Shown one piece after another: positions 1-9,752 of a stretch of DNA of 64,000 nt. The notes under the pieces were generated by a model. That model ran no database searches, was not told where the DNA came from, and saw only the letters and a list, made by a program, of their open reading frames with translations. Position 1 is the stretch's first letter. Every line of letters starts with the position of its first letter. Origin of the DNA: Methanolobus mangrovi (GTDB taxonomy: Archaea; Halobacteriota; Methanosarcinia; Methanosarcinales; Methanosarcinaceae); contig NZ_CP133594.1 in NCBI RefSeq assembly GCF_031312535.1, positions 1,841,934-1,905,933 of the forward strand. The letters run 5' to 3'. A program made the translations under genes and the position numbers.

Positions 1-525
1 ACCTCCCTTCTTGGGGTACTTTTCAGTTTTCGGTCACCCTACTAGTTCACTATCGGTCTCAAGAAGTATTTAGTTTTGGAAGTTGGTGCCTCCCAAATTC
101 ACGCGGGAATTCCGACCCACGTTACTCAGGCCACATTCCAGATCCTTTGGTTGTTATTTACGTGACTATCACACTCTTTGGTCTAACGTTCCAGAAAAGT
201 TCAATTCCAACCAAGTGGGATCTTTAGAAAAGGCCTACAACACCACATCTCCCGCACGTTACCGGCGGGATTCAGTTTGAACTGTGCCGTGTTCATTCGC
301 CATTACTAGCGGCATCTCTTCGATTTCTTTTCCTGCCCCTACTAAGATGCTTCAATTCGGGGCGTTCCCGATCATTACTGATCAACACACAAAATGTGTT
401 AGGAAGACCCATTAGGAGATCCCAGGTTCATAGGCTCCATGCACCTACCCTGGGCTTATCGCAGCTTGGCACGTCCCTCATCAGCCCTTGAGCCGAGCCA
501 TCCACCTGAAGGCATATTTACCAGA
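1..525 (-). rRNA. 23S ribosomal RNA, 5' part (cut by window edge)
   Basis: The reverse strand carries the conserved archaeal 23S 5' region, including the stretch GGTGGATGGCTCGGCTCAAG complementary to about 489-508, and the following domain I sequence runs off the window at base 1. The 5' end is approximate because processing sites cannot be read exactly. A 6-bp hairpin (532-549) lies just upstream, in the spacer to tRNA-Ala. The gene is the last visible member of a 16S - tRNA-Ala - 23S operon read right to left. Confidence 0.93.
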
Positions 526-651
526 GTCCATCTCACTTTGTCCAGTGAGCGTCTGATATATGCATGCATATACACGATCTCATTGCAGCCGTTGTTGCTT
601 CGACCACTTCATCCTTCCCCGAAAAAGTTACTTCTCGGGTGCACTAAATAA

Positions 652-724
652 TGGACTTGCTGGGATTCGAACCCAGGGCCTTCGCCTTGCAAAGGCGACG
701 ATCTCCCAACTGATCTACAAGCCC
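652..724 (-). tRNA. tRNA-Ala (anticodon TGC)
   Basis: The reverse strand folds into a full cloverleaf of 73 nt. The acceptor stem pairs GGGCTTG with CAAGTCC (one G-T pair), the anticodon loop is TTTGCAA with anticodon TGC, and the T arm contains GGTTCGAATCC. CCA is not encoded. It lies between 16S and 23S, the usual euryarchaeal position for tRNA-Ala, and is cut out of the common rRNA transcript. Confidence 0.97.
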
Positions 725-763
725 TCCTGGATTCGCCTTTTTTGAATCCATGTAGATTATTTC

Positions 764-800
764 GGATTTGACAGTTTTTCGATTTCTGACCGGTAAGTGG
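764..800 (-). other. 3' side of the 16S processing stem
   Basis: This stretch is the inverted partner of 2428-2462. The two arms share GGATTTG[A/G]CAGTT and CTGACCGGTA in the same order, so on the minus-strand transcript they pair and loop out the complete 16S. In archaea such stems hold bulge-helix-bulge motifs cut by the tRNA splicing endonuclease. The mismatched central segment (about 776-786) fits that, but the exact cut sites are inferred. Confidence 0.8.
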
Positions 801-825
801 TGATCGGCGTTGTGCCGATCTGCTT

Positions 826-2300
<1,475 letters not shown>

Positions 2301-2427
2301 TGTTAATCCACACACAAAAGTATATTATTTTGGAAGTCATTTAAGGAATCATTAGGAAAGAACTCTCACTAGAGAATTTCTTTTCACATGCACTTAGTTG
2401 GTTAATTCCAATTAGTTAGTAGTTGTT

Positions 2428-2462
2428 CACTACCGGTCAGAATTAACCGAACTGCCAAATCC
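2428..2462 (-). other. 5' side of the 16S processing stem
   Basis: This arm lies in the rRNA leader about 130 nt before the 16S 5' end. It pairs with 764-800 to close the 16S loop (shared CTGACCGGTA and GGATTTG cores). See the partner entry. The pairing is visible in the sequence; use as the splicing-endonuclease substrate follows from known archaeal rRNA processing. Confidence 0.8.
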
Positions 2463-2928
2463 AACGTCAGACAAGAAATAACTCTTGCCCCCACTTGTTA
2501 AAAGGCGGTGATTGTAAGTTCTCGCGTGATTCACGCGGACTCCTTCAAAGGTCACCATCCTATATATACCTTCCGAATCAGGAGATTCGAAGGCAAATGA
2601 GAGACCTGTTAAAGGTAGCTTATTCATCTACCACCCACTCGGAATATAACATTAGGTTTTAATCCTATATGGAATTTACGGTTGATGAATATCCGCCAAC
2701 TGAACTGGCGCTTACCCAAGTAAGCAACCACCCATATCGGACGGGATTCTATACATCCACACTATTGCATATAAACATAACGTATTTAATTAATTTTTAT
2801 ATTATAATACATGCAAATAGCCCTTCATTTAGGAATAAAAACAAACCACGGGCAGAGATACGCAAGCTTTAACAATATCAGTGACATAGCAGTACACAAA
2901 ATCATACAATTAATAAAGAGGGATTCGT
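2463..2928. promoter_or_regulatory. Divergent control region of the rRNA operon and the aIF1A operon
   Basis: This stretch of about 470 bp has no supported gene. For the rRNA side (minus strand) the best TATA box is TATATATA at 2561-2568, preceded by the purine-rich GAATTCGGAAGG-like segment expected of a BRE; transcription would start near 2535. A further AT-rich block at 2780-2810 (TATTTAATTAATTTTTATATTATAATAC) could serve the plus-strand aIF1A operon or be a second rRNA promoter. Start sites are inferred, not seen. Confidence 0.5.
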
Positions 2929-3246
2929 CTGCAATACAAAAAGAATAACAGTAATGTAGATACCACAGAGGTTTCAAGAGTTCGAACGCCCAGGAAAGAA
3001 AACAATGAAGTACTCGCCATCGTTGAAAGTATGCTTGGTGCAAATCATGTCAAACTAAGATGTTTAGACGGTGTTGTGAGAATGGGAAGAATACCCGGAT
3101 CCATGAAAAAGAGAACATGGATACGAGAGGATGATATTGTTATCGCAGTCCCGTGGGACTTCCAGAATGAAAAAGCCGACGTAATATGGAAATATACCCG
3201 CCCACAGGTAAACTGGCTTGAGCGCAAAGGGTACCTGAAAGGATAA
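2929..3246 (+). CDS. eif1A: Translation initiation factor aIF1A, probable non-AUG (CTG) start
   Basis: This is the archaeal/eukaryotic IF1A, an OB-fold factor that binds the decoding site of the small subunit and promotes initiation complex assembly. The core with [19 protein letters not shown] and the Trp-rich end are typical of the family. The first in-frame ATG (3031) would remove the first OB strand ([18 protein letters not shown]). The reading frame is open back to a TAA at 2914 and contains no ATG, GTG or TTG before 3031. AGAGGG (2917-2922) is a good ribosome binding site, and CTG at 2929 sits six bases after it, giving 105 aa, the normal family length. ATT at 2923 is a less likely start because it leaves no spacer. 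It lies 9 bp before rio1. Confidence 0.85.
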   Translation: MQYKKNNSNVDTTEVSRVRTPRKENNEVLAIVESMLGANHVKLRCLDGVVRMGRIPGSMKKRTWIREDDIVIAVPWDFQNEKADVIWKYTRPQVNWLERKGYLKG

Positions 3247-3255
3247 ACAGGAAAT

Positions 3256-4065
3256 ATGAAAAAAGAAGTAACCAATAAAGTGAAACGTATCGACACCGAA
3301 GTCGACAGGCTGCGCATGAGGCGCAAGGACACAGATACACTCAAAGTAACAGAGAATGTATTTGATGAACCTACCCTGAAAACACTTTACACCCTATCCA
3401 GCAAAGGAATACTCAAGGCAATGGGTGGACCCATCAGTACAGGAAAAGAAGCAAATGTATTTCTCGCGGAAGGAGAAGACAGGGACATTGCAGTAAAGAT
3501 ATATAGAATATCATCAAGCACCTTCAACTCAATGGAAGACTACATTCTGGGCGACCCGCGTTTCAGGAATGTGAGACATTCAAAGAGAGACATAATTTTC
3601 GCATGGACAAAAAAAGAGCAGAGAAACCTTATTCGTGCAAAAGAAGTAGGCATTCGCGTGCCAGAGCCCATAGTTGCCGAACGTAATGTCCTTGTAATGG
3701 AATTCCTGGGAGAGAATGAGAAACCATACCCCCAATTGAAGGACATCCGTCTTGATAAAGAAGTGGCTAGAGAAGCATACGACACAATCATACACTATAT
3801 AGACGTGCTGTACAAAGAAGCAAATCTAGTACATGGAGACCTGAGCGAATACAACATATTAGTAGTTCCCGAAACAAACGAACCTGTATTCATAGACATG
3901 GGCCAGTCAGTGACCAGTGAACATCCCCGCTCAAGAGATTTCCTGTTAAGAGATATAGAGAACATAGTACGTTACTTCAAAAAATACGGCATTGATGAAG
4001 ACCCCCATGGATTATATTCGTCAATCAGGGACAAAGAAGAAAAAACGCAAATTATTGATTCATAA
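3256..4065 (+). CDS. rio1: RIO1-type serine protein kinase
   Basis: This 269-aa protein is an atypical kinase/ATPase needed for late maturation of the small ribosomal subunit. The RIO-type nucleotide loop STGKEANVF is at residues 61-69, the catalytic loop HGDLSEYN near residue 195 (Asp and Asn present), and the metal-binding IDMGQ near residue 216. The first 40 residues are basic and probably contact rRNA. It starts 9 bp after aIF1A and is followed 19 bp later by a KH-domain protein, so the three form a ribosome-biogenesis operon divergent from the rRNA genes. The AGGAAAT before the ATG is the likely ribosome binding site. Confidence 0.95.
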   Translation: MKKEVTNKVKRIDTEVDRLRMRRKDTDTLKVTENVFDEPTLKTLYTLSSKGILKAMGGPISTGKEANVFLAEGEDRDIAVKIYRISSSTFNSMEDYILGDPRFRNVRHSKRDIIFAWTKKEQRNLIRAKEVGIRVPEPIVAERNVLVMEFLGENEKPYPQLKDIRLDKEVAREAYDTIIHYIDVLYKEANLVHGDLSEYNILVVPETNEPVFIDMGQSVTSEHPRSRDFLLRDIENIVRYFKKYGIDEDPHGLYSSIRDKEEKTQIIDS

Positions 4066-4084
4066 TTATCAAAGGTAGATTTAT

Positions 4085-4621
4085 ATGACACATATCAAAG
4101 TTCCCAAAGACAGGGTTGGCGCCATAATTGGACCAAAAGGCCGCGTCAAAGAAATCATAGAAAACAAATCAACAGCTAAACTGGACATAGACAGTGAAAA
4201 TGGAACTGTCGAGATAATCCCAGGAGATGACCCGGTTGGCGCAATGAAAGCAGCAGACGTAGTCAATGCAATCGCTAGAGGATTTAACCCGGACAAGACA
4301 TTTACAATGTTTGACGATGACATGCTGATGCTTGAAGTAATTGATATCTCCAAACATGCAAATACGCAAAAAGACCTCCTTCGCCTTAAAGGAAGAATCA
4401 TAGGAAAGGGCGGAAAAACAAGAGAAATAACTGAAAGGCTGATTGGCATAAAGATGTCAGTCTATGGAAAGACTGTAAGTGTAATAGGTACACCTGAACA
4501 GAACCAAATAGCAAGAACATCCATTGAAATGCTTGTAGAAGGAGCAAACCATGGAAGCGTATACAGCTATCTTGAAAAGAAGAGAAATGAGTTACTTCAA
4601 TCTCAACTTGACCATTACTAA
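4085..4621 (+). CDS. KH-domain RNA-binding protein (archaeal Dim2/Pno1-like)
   Basis: This 178-aa protein has two KH domains, each with its GxxG loop: GPKG at residues 16-19 and GKGG at residues 107-110. Length and layout match the archaeal relatives of eukaryotic Dim2/Pno1 and Krr1, which bind the 3' end of pre-16S/18S rRNA. It is the third gene of the aIF1A-rio1 operon. In eukaryotes Rio1 and Dim2 act on the same pre-40S particle, so the linkage supports a role in 16S maturation. The exact RNA target here is inferred. Confidence 0.9.
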   Translation: MTHIKVPKDRVGAIIGPKGRVKEIIENKSTAKLDIDSENGTVEIIPGDDPVGAMKAADVVNAIARGFNPDKTFTMFDDDMLMLEVIDISKHANTQKDLLRLKGRIIGKGGKTREITERLIGIKMSVYGKTVSVIGTPEQNQIARTSIEMLVEGANHGSVYSYLEKKRNELLQSQLDHY

Positions 4622-4690
4622 AATGCTATTGTAGTATATTTCACGAAAAATATTAATAGCCTTGACTCCTAATTTACCAGAGGTAAACAG

Positions 4691-5386
4691 ATGAGAGGAC
4701 ATACTAATAGTTCCGAAATAAGGACGTACGCAGCTTTTGTATTGATCTTACTCCCCACGGCTGCCCTTTGTTACAAGGAGCAGCTATCCCTCGGAACAAT
4801 TGGCCCAGTACCTCTTATGATATTTCTTTTCGCCATAATTTGTGGCTCCATCATAGAAATACCAGTAGCAAGCTTTCGGTCTAAAAAACCAGAGCAACTT
4901 TTTAAGTATGCACCTATTCTTGAAGACATCTATTCTGTGCCAATAGTAAAGGAACTGAGCATTGGAAAACAAAGAGTATTTGATACAACACTGACCATAA
5001 ATCTCGGAGGAGCAATATTACCTGCTCTTGCAATAATTTACCTATTATTGACGCAACCCAACAACACAGCCCTTGAAATAATGCTCATCGTAGTGGTTGC
5101 AGTAATTTTACTATCAGAGATAATGGCAGGAATAGGAACAGTAATGCCTGAATACATAGGGATAATAGCACTCCCCTTTGCACTCATAGTTGCACCGGAC
5201 AACGCAGCATCCGTCACCTTCATTGCCGGAGTCGGAGGCATAATTATTGGCAATATAATATCAGTTGTGACCTTTAATAAAGAAAGGACAGGTAGTGCTT
5301 TTATGAGCATCGGAGGAGCAGGCACTTTTAACTCAATATATGTAACGACAATAATTGCCAGTTTAATATCATATTTCATCCATTGA
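4691..5386 (+). CDS. Polytopic membrane protein, DUF1614 family
   Basis: This 231-aa protein has about six to seven hydrophobic segments (roughly residues 12-30, 38-58, 103-122, 127-150, 153-173, 176-200 and 208-229). The Gly-rich C-terminal part (GGAGTFNSIYVTTIIASL) and the overall pattern are those I associate with DUF1614, a family of unknown function common in methanogens. It has its own promoter (AAAATATTAATAGCC near 4645-4660) and a GAGGT ribosome binding site before the ATG. Its last 18 bp overlap the end of the convergent ATPase gene. No substrate can be named. Confidence 0.8.
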   Translation: MRGHTNSSEIRTYAAFVLILLPTAALCYKEQLSLGTIGPVPLMIFLFAIICGSIIEIPVASFRSKKPEQLFKYAPILEDIYSVPIVKELSIGKQRVFDTTLTINLGGAILPALAIIYLLLTQPNNTALEIMLIVVVAVILLSEIMAGIGTVMPEYIGIIALPFALIVAPDNAASVTFIAGVGGIIIGNIISVVTFNKERTGSAFMSIGGAGTFNSIYVTTIIASLISYFIH

Positions 5387-6277
5387 CATACCAAGTCTCT
5401 CTGCCCGACGCTTCTCAATCCTATCCTGTAAGACTTTTGAAGGGATATTAAGAGCCCTGTATTTAGCTATACCATTATTTGTGAAACGGAATGGCTGAGG
5501 AGTATGATCTACACGTGTAGCCCTCATTTTCTGAACTGCCATCACAGGCATAGGAGTCGTGTCGATATCATTTGTCTGAATGAAATCAAGAAAGATAACG
5601 CCATCACCAAGAAAATCAAAATCATCATATTCTTTTGTTTCAATGCCATGTGACTTTTCTGTTACAAGGATAGCAGTAGTCATATTCTTTTTCAGCAATC
5701 TATGAAGACCACGCCAGGATGCAGAAGTTCTAAAGTCCCCCGGAGCAGTAAGGACATTCATAGAATCAAAAACCACCCTTTCAGGTTTATGGGAGTCCAG
5801 TATTTCCATCATTTCTTCAGAAGTCAGCATGGAAATGCCAAATATCTCAAGATACCCATCATCAATATACTTGCCAACATCCCAGCCAAATCGTGCAAAA
5901 TGTTGAACCAGCTGCTGTGCCCTTTCTTCAAATGAGAAGAAAATACACCTTTCACCATTTTTCACACCATCCATCAAGTATTGCATCGACAAAGTAGTCT
6001 TCCCAGTTCCCGGAGGACCAGTCACAACTACAGCAAATCCTTTAGGAAAGCCACCTTCCAGAAAATCATCCATCCCAGGAATACCCGTCGGGACTCTTTT
6101 TATCAGGCGATCAATGCTTTGAGTATCTAGTTTGGCTTTGAAACGAGTAGAATCAAGGTTAAGAAGTGCTTTTTCCAGAACAACATTTTTAGCGCCGAGC
6201 TCTTTCTCATATCTCTCAAGAATTTTTATTGCATCTGCGCTTAATGTAGTATGAATTGGGAATTTTGTTTTCATCAC
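5369..6277 (-). CDS. KaiC-like RecA-superfamily ATPase with possible N-terminal ribbon-helix-helix
   Basis: This 302-aa protein has one KaiC domain: Walker A GPPGTGKT at residues 87-94 and a Walker B strand RVVFDSMNV near residue 170. Archaeal proteins of this group (RAD55-like ATPases) are often signalling or regulatory, and the substrate is unknown. The first 45 residues are unlike a KaiC domain: a short strand (FPIHTTLS) and two helices resemble a ribbon-helix-helix DNA-binding unit. The start is supported by GGTGGTG just upstream; a second ATG one codon later is equally possible. A TATA box reading TTTAAATATATAA on the minus strand lies near 6302-6316. It converges with the DUF1614 gene. 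Confidence 0.85.
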   Translation of the reverse strand: MMKTKFPIHTTLSADAIKILERYEKELGAKNVVLEKALLNLDSTRFKAKLDTQSIDRLIKRVPTGIPGMDDFLEGGFPKGFAVVVTGPPGTGKTTLSMQYLMDGVKNGERCIFFSFEERAQQLVQHFARFGWDVGKYIDDGYLEIFGISMLTSEEMMEILDSHKPERVVFDSMNVLTAPGDFRTSASWRGLHRLLKKNMTTAILVTEKSHGIETKEYDDFDFLGDGVIFLDFIQTNDIDTTPMPVMAVQKMRATRVDHTPQPFRFTNNGIAKYRALNIPSKVLQDRIEKRRAERLGMSMDEI

Positions 6278-6357
6278 ACCACCGTATGCACATAATATGT
6301 CATTATATATTTAAAGTGTTATGGTAATGTGGACATATATAAAATATTATGAACATG

Positions 6358-7719
6358 TCATTCCGATGCAAATCCTTTTCCAGGAAGGAAATTCCCGCGT
6401 CCCCTTGATGCCATTATATCCCCATCCCATACTACTTCACCCCTTGCTATTGTGAATTCCGGGAAAATTCCATCCATACCTTCATACGGCGTCCATCCTG
6501 CTTTGCTATGAAGATTGTCACCTTTTATCTCAGTAACATGCCCCGGGTCAACTACAATAATATCAGCATCATACCCTTCAGCAAAAACACCCTTTGAATG
6601 CTGATTGAGACCAAATATCCGTGCAGGATTCTTACTTGTCACATCTATCATGCGCCCCAGAGGAAGCAAATTCCTCTTAACTGCAACAAGCATCAGCGGC
6701 ATTAGTGTTTCCACGCCAGGGACGCCAGAAGGAGCACTCTTTATATCAACATCCTTTTCAGCCTCCGTATGTGGCGCATGGTCAGAAGCTACTACATCTA
6801 TAGTACTATCATTAAGTGCATTCAAAAGCATCTTGACACTTCTGCGATCCCTGAGAGGAGGATTCATCCTGCCAAACGAACCCAGCCTCTCCCAATCTTT
6901 GGTGGAAAGGAACAGATGATGCGGCGCAGCTTCACTTGTAATAGATGGAGACAGGCCAGCTTTTGTAGCAAAATACCGCTCCTTGCGCAAAAGTCCGACT
7001 GATTCAAAAGCACTTATATGGCAGAAATGTGCTTTAGCACCGTTCTTTTTGATTAGTTCTATGGCTTTTTCAACAGCAAAGGCCTCACAAAGATTTGGAC
7101 GGGCCTTTGAGTGAGACTCAGGCGACATGTCATTTTTTAGAAAAGCCTCACATTCAAGCCTTATTTTATCATCTTCAGCATGAATACATGCAAGTGCATC
7201 CAGCCCTTTAAGCACAGCCAGTGCCTCATCAAGACATTTCTCATCTATATTCAAAGCACCCGTAGATTCAGCCATGAAGATCTCGCCAAATGCACTTGCC
7301 CCAAGCTTCCACAACTCAGGTAACTTATCAATATTGCCCGTAACTCCCCCGTAAAGCCCGAAGTCTACAATTGAATTACGATTTGCAATCTTTCTTTTAT
7401 CCTTGAACGATTTTCTGTCGATGGTCGGAGGAATAGTATTTGGATGATCGATAACAGTGGTTATTCCGCCTGCAGCTGCCGAGCAGGAACCTGTATACCA
7501 GTCTTCTTTTTCAGTCATACCAGGGTCCCTGAAATGGACATGAACATCAATCCCCGCAGGTAGTGTCAATGCACCCTTTGCATCAATGGTCCGGTTCAAT
7601 CTCTGGGCATCGATCTCTTTAGCTATCTTTAGGATCTTCCCATCCTCTATCAGGACTTCGGCTGGCTGAAGATAATTATTGACGAAGACTTTGGTGTTCT
7701 TGATCAGAATATCAGGCAT
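6358..7719 (-). CDS. pyrC: Dihydroorotase
   Basis: This 453-aa amidohydrolase catalyses ring closure of N-carbamoyl-aspartate to dihydroorotate in pyrimidine synthesis. The metal-binding motif DVHVHFRDPG is at residues 59-67 (His60, His62), with further metal ligands in CIHAEDD and AHFCHIS and the catalytic Asp in ASDHAPHT. Length and motifs fit the class I dihydroorotases of methanogens. It stands alone, separated by 80 bp from the KaiC-like gene, and diverges from pstS across a 220-bp control region. Confidence 0.95.
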   Translation of the reverse strand: MPDILIKNTKVFVNNYLQPAEVLIEDGKILKIAKEIDAQRLNRTIDAKGALTLPAGIDVHVHFRDPGMTEKEDWYTGSCSAAAGGITTVIDHPNTIPPTIDRKSFKDKRKIANRNSIVDFGLYGGVTGNIDKLPELWKLGASAFGEIFMAESTGALNIDEKCLDEALAVLKGLDALACIHAEDDKIRLECEAFLKNDMSPESHSKARPNLCEAFAVEKAIELIKKNGAKAHFCHISAFESVGLLRKERYFATKAGLSPSITSEAAPHHLFLSTKDWERLGSFGRMNPPLRDRRSVKMLLNALNDSTIDVVASDHAPHTEAEKDVDIKSAPSGVPGVETLMPLMLVAVKRNLLPLGRMIDVTSKNPARIFGLNQHSKGVFAEGYDADIIVVDPGHVTEIKGDNLHSKAGWTPYEGMDGIFPEFTIARGEVVWDGDIMASRGRGNFLPGKGFASE

Positions 7720-7803
7720 AGTGTCCTATATTCTATTGGAGGTATATGCCTTTTATGATAGCACCTAACAAGGTAGATAAGGTCTTAGATATATAGATAT
7801 ATA

Positions 7804-7924
7804 GTTGATATATAGTTAAAGTACCCATACATAGAGAATACATGGATATATATTGTAAGGACGGAACCCTTATGTATGGATTTTGTTATTTTTCACTGAA
7901 AAGTAAACAGTACCCATTAACAAA
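7804..7924 (+). promoter_or_regulatory. pst operon promoter with inverted and direct repeats
   Basis: The region contains two TATA-like stretches (TTGATATATAG at 7804-7814 and GGATATATATTG at 7844-7855). A 9-bp inverted repeat CCATACATA (7825-7833) / TATGTATGG (7871-7879) brackets the second TATA box, and the octamer GTACCCAT occurs at 7821-7828 and 7910-7917. This arrangement would suit a phosphate-responsive repressor. The repeats are visible; the regulator is inferred. Confidence 0.5.
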
Positions 7925-7939
7925 ATGGTGAATTATAAC

Positions 7940-8833
7940 ATGATATCTGGTAAATTTTTGAAGAATATAGCAATTTATTCAGTCATATTATTGATTATTG
8001 CAATCGCATTCACAGGAATCGGTTGCGTCGATAAGGAAGAGAGCACCTCCGGTGAAACAGAAGTAACAGAAGCTGCAAGTATTATCGTAAAGGGATCAGA
8101 CACCGTACTCCCACTTTCCCAGAGAGAATCCGAAGAATTCATGCTGGCAAACCCTGAACAGAGTATCACTGTAATTGGTGGTGGATCAGGTGTAGGAATT
8201 GCAGCACTCATCGATGGAGAAGTAGAAATCGCAATGGCTTCAAGGACTATCAAAGACTCCGAGATAGAGAATGCAGAGGCTAACGGCATCAACCCTATAG
8301 AGCACGTAATTGCATGGGACGGAATAGCTGTAGTCGTCAATCCAGAGAACCCTGTAACAGAGATCACGTTTGAAGACCTTAAGGGAATCTATGACGGAAG
8401 CATCAGCAACTGGGCAGACGTTGGCGGAGATGACCTTGAGATTACAGTTATCACCCGTGACAGCAGCTCAGGAACCTACGGATACTTCCAGGAAGAAGTA
8501 CTTCTTGATGAAGAATACAGACAGGACGCACTCGTGCAGCCAGCAACCGGTGCCATAGTACAGGAAATAGCTCAGAACACAGGGGCTATCGGATACATTG
8601 GATACGCATATCTTGATGACAGTACAACTGCACTCTCACTTGATGCTGATGGAGAAGGATTTGTAGAAGCAACCCCTGAGAACATCATCAGTGGTGACTA
8701 CCCACTTGCAAGACCACTCTACTACTACACAAACGGTGAACCAGCAGGACTTGCAAAGCAATACATCGACTATGTAATGAGCTCCACTGGCCAGGATATT
8801 GTGTCAGAAGTTGGATACTTCCCGGTAAACTAA
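7940..8833 (+). CDS. pstS: Phosphate ABC transporter, substrate-binding lipoprotein
   Basis: PstS binds phosphate outside the membrane and delivers it to PstC/PstA. The N-terminal hydrophobic helix ends in a lipobox-like TGIGC with Cys at residue 29. The mature part has the phosphate-binding GSDTVLPLSQ, the GGGSGVG loop and the SRDSSSGT-type segment seen as TRDSSSGTYG. The ATG at 7940 is preceded at good distance by GGTGA (7927-7931), giving 297 aa; an in-frame ATG at 7925 would add five residues. It is first of pstSCAB-phoU, 31 bp before pstC. Confidence 0.95.
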   Translation: MISGKFLKNIAIYSVILLIIAIAFTGIGCVDKEESTSGETEVTEAASIIVKGSDTVLPLSQRESEEFMLANPEQSITVIGGGSGVGIAALIDGEVEIAMASRTIKDSEIENAEANGINPIEHVIAWDGIAVVVNPENPVTEITFEDLKGIYDGSISNWADVGGDDLEITVITRDSSSGTYGYFQEEVLLDEEYRQDALVQPATGAIVQEIAQNTGAIGYIGYAYLDDSTTALSLDADGEGFVEATPENIISGDYPLARPLYYYTNGEPAGLAKQYIDYVMSSTGQDIVSEVGYFPVN

Positions 8834-8864
8834 AGATACGCCATACTAAGTATCTGAGGAATTA

Positions 8865-9752
8865 ATGTTGAACAGACAATTCAGGGAAAAGGGTATCGAG
8901 TCATTGCTCCTTGCATCAGGAGCGGTGGCGGTAGTAGCTCTTTTCCTTCTTTGTATTTTTTTATTCCGCGACGGATTACTATTATTTGAAGATTATTCGA
9001 TAATCGACTTTTTGACCGACACTAAATGGTTCCCGACAGCAGACCCGGAACACTTCGGACTTTTGCCATTGTTACTTGGGTCATTGATAGTAACAGTAGG
9101 GGCTATATTGTTCTCCGTCCCGCTGGGGATCGCGTCTGCTATATACATATCCGAACTTGCAGACCCAAAGGTTGCCAACTATTTGAAACCCATTACAGAA
9201 ATACTGGCAGGGATCCCATCTGTAGTATATGGTTTCTTTGGCCTTGTAATACTGGTACCTCTTGTTCAGAAGACCCTCCACATACCAACAGGCCAGACAG
9301 CACTTACAGGATCCATAATGCTCGGGATAATGGCACTGCCAACGATCATATCCATTTCAGAGGATGCTATAAGCTCAGTACCAAGAACACTAAAAGAGGG
9401 ATCACTTGCACTGGGCTCCACAAAATGGCAGACCATATACAAAGTTACAGTCCCTGCGGCACTCTCCGGAATATCAGCAGCCGTTATGCTGGGAGTAGGG
9501 AGAGCAATTGGAGAGACAATGACAGTTATGATGGTCACAGGGAACTCAGCCGTAATCCCGGGATTTCCATCTGGCCTGTTTGCACCTGTAAGGACCATGA
9601 CAGCAACCATTGCACTTGAAATGGGTGAAGTACCACAAGGAAGTGATCACTTCCACGCACTGTTCGCGATCGGTTCGGTACTTTTCATTACCACTTTTAT
9701 AATCAACATAATAGCCAACTACATAAAAAGGAGGTACAGGTTCAACCTGTAA
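8865..9752 (+). CDS. pstC: Phosphate ABC transporter permease PstC
   Basis: This 295-aa integral membrane protein has about six helices. The ABC-permease coupling loop, EGSLALGSTKWQTIYKVTVPAA (split here as EGSLALGSTKW and QTIYKVTVPAA), lies near residues 180-200. It follows pstS by 31 bp and its TAA overlaps the ATG of pstA (TAATG), indicating translational coupling. With PstA it forms the phosphate channel. Confidence 0.95.
   Translation: MLNRQFREKGIESLLLASGAVAVVALFLLCIFLFRDGLLLFEDYSIIDFLTDTKWFPTADPEHFGLLPLLLGSLIVTVGAILFSVPLGIASAIYISELADPKVANYLKPITEILAGIPSVVYGFFGLVILVPLVQKTLHIPTGQTALTGSIMLGIMALPTIISISEDAISSVPRTLKEGSLALGSTKWQTIYKVTVPAALSGISAAVMLGVGRAIGETMTVMMVTGNSAVIPGFPSGLFAPVRTMTATIALEMGEVPQGSDHFHALFAIGSVLFITTFIINIIANYIKRRYRFNL

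Noticed and set aside
7925-7939. ATG at 7925 as the pstS start
   Set aside because: It lies in the ribosome binding site of the better placed ATG at 7940; kept only as an alternative.
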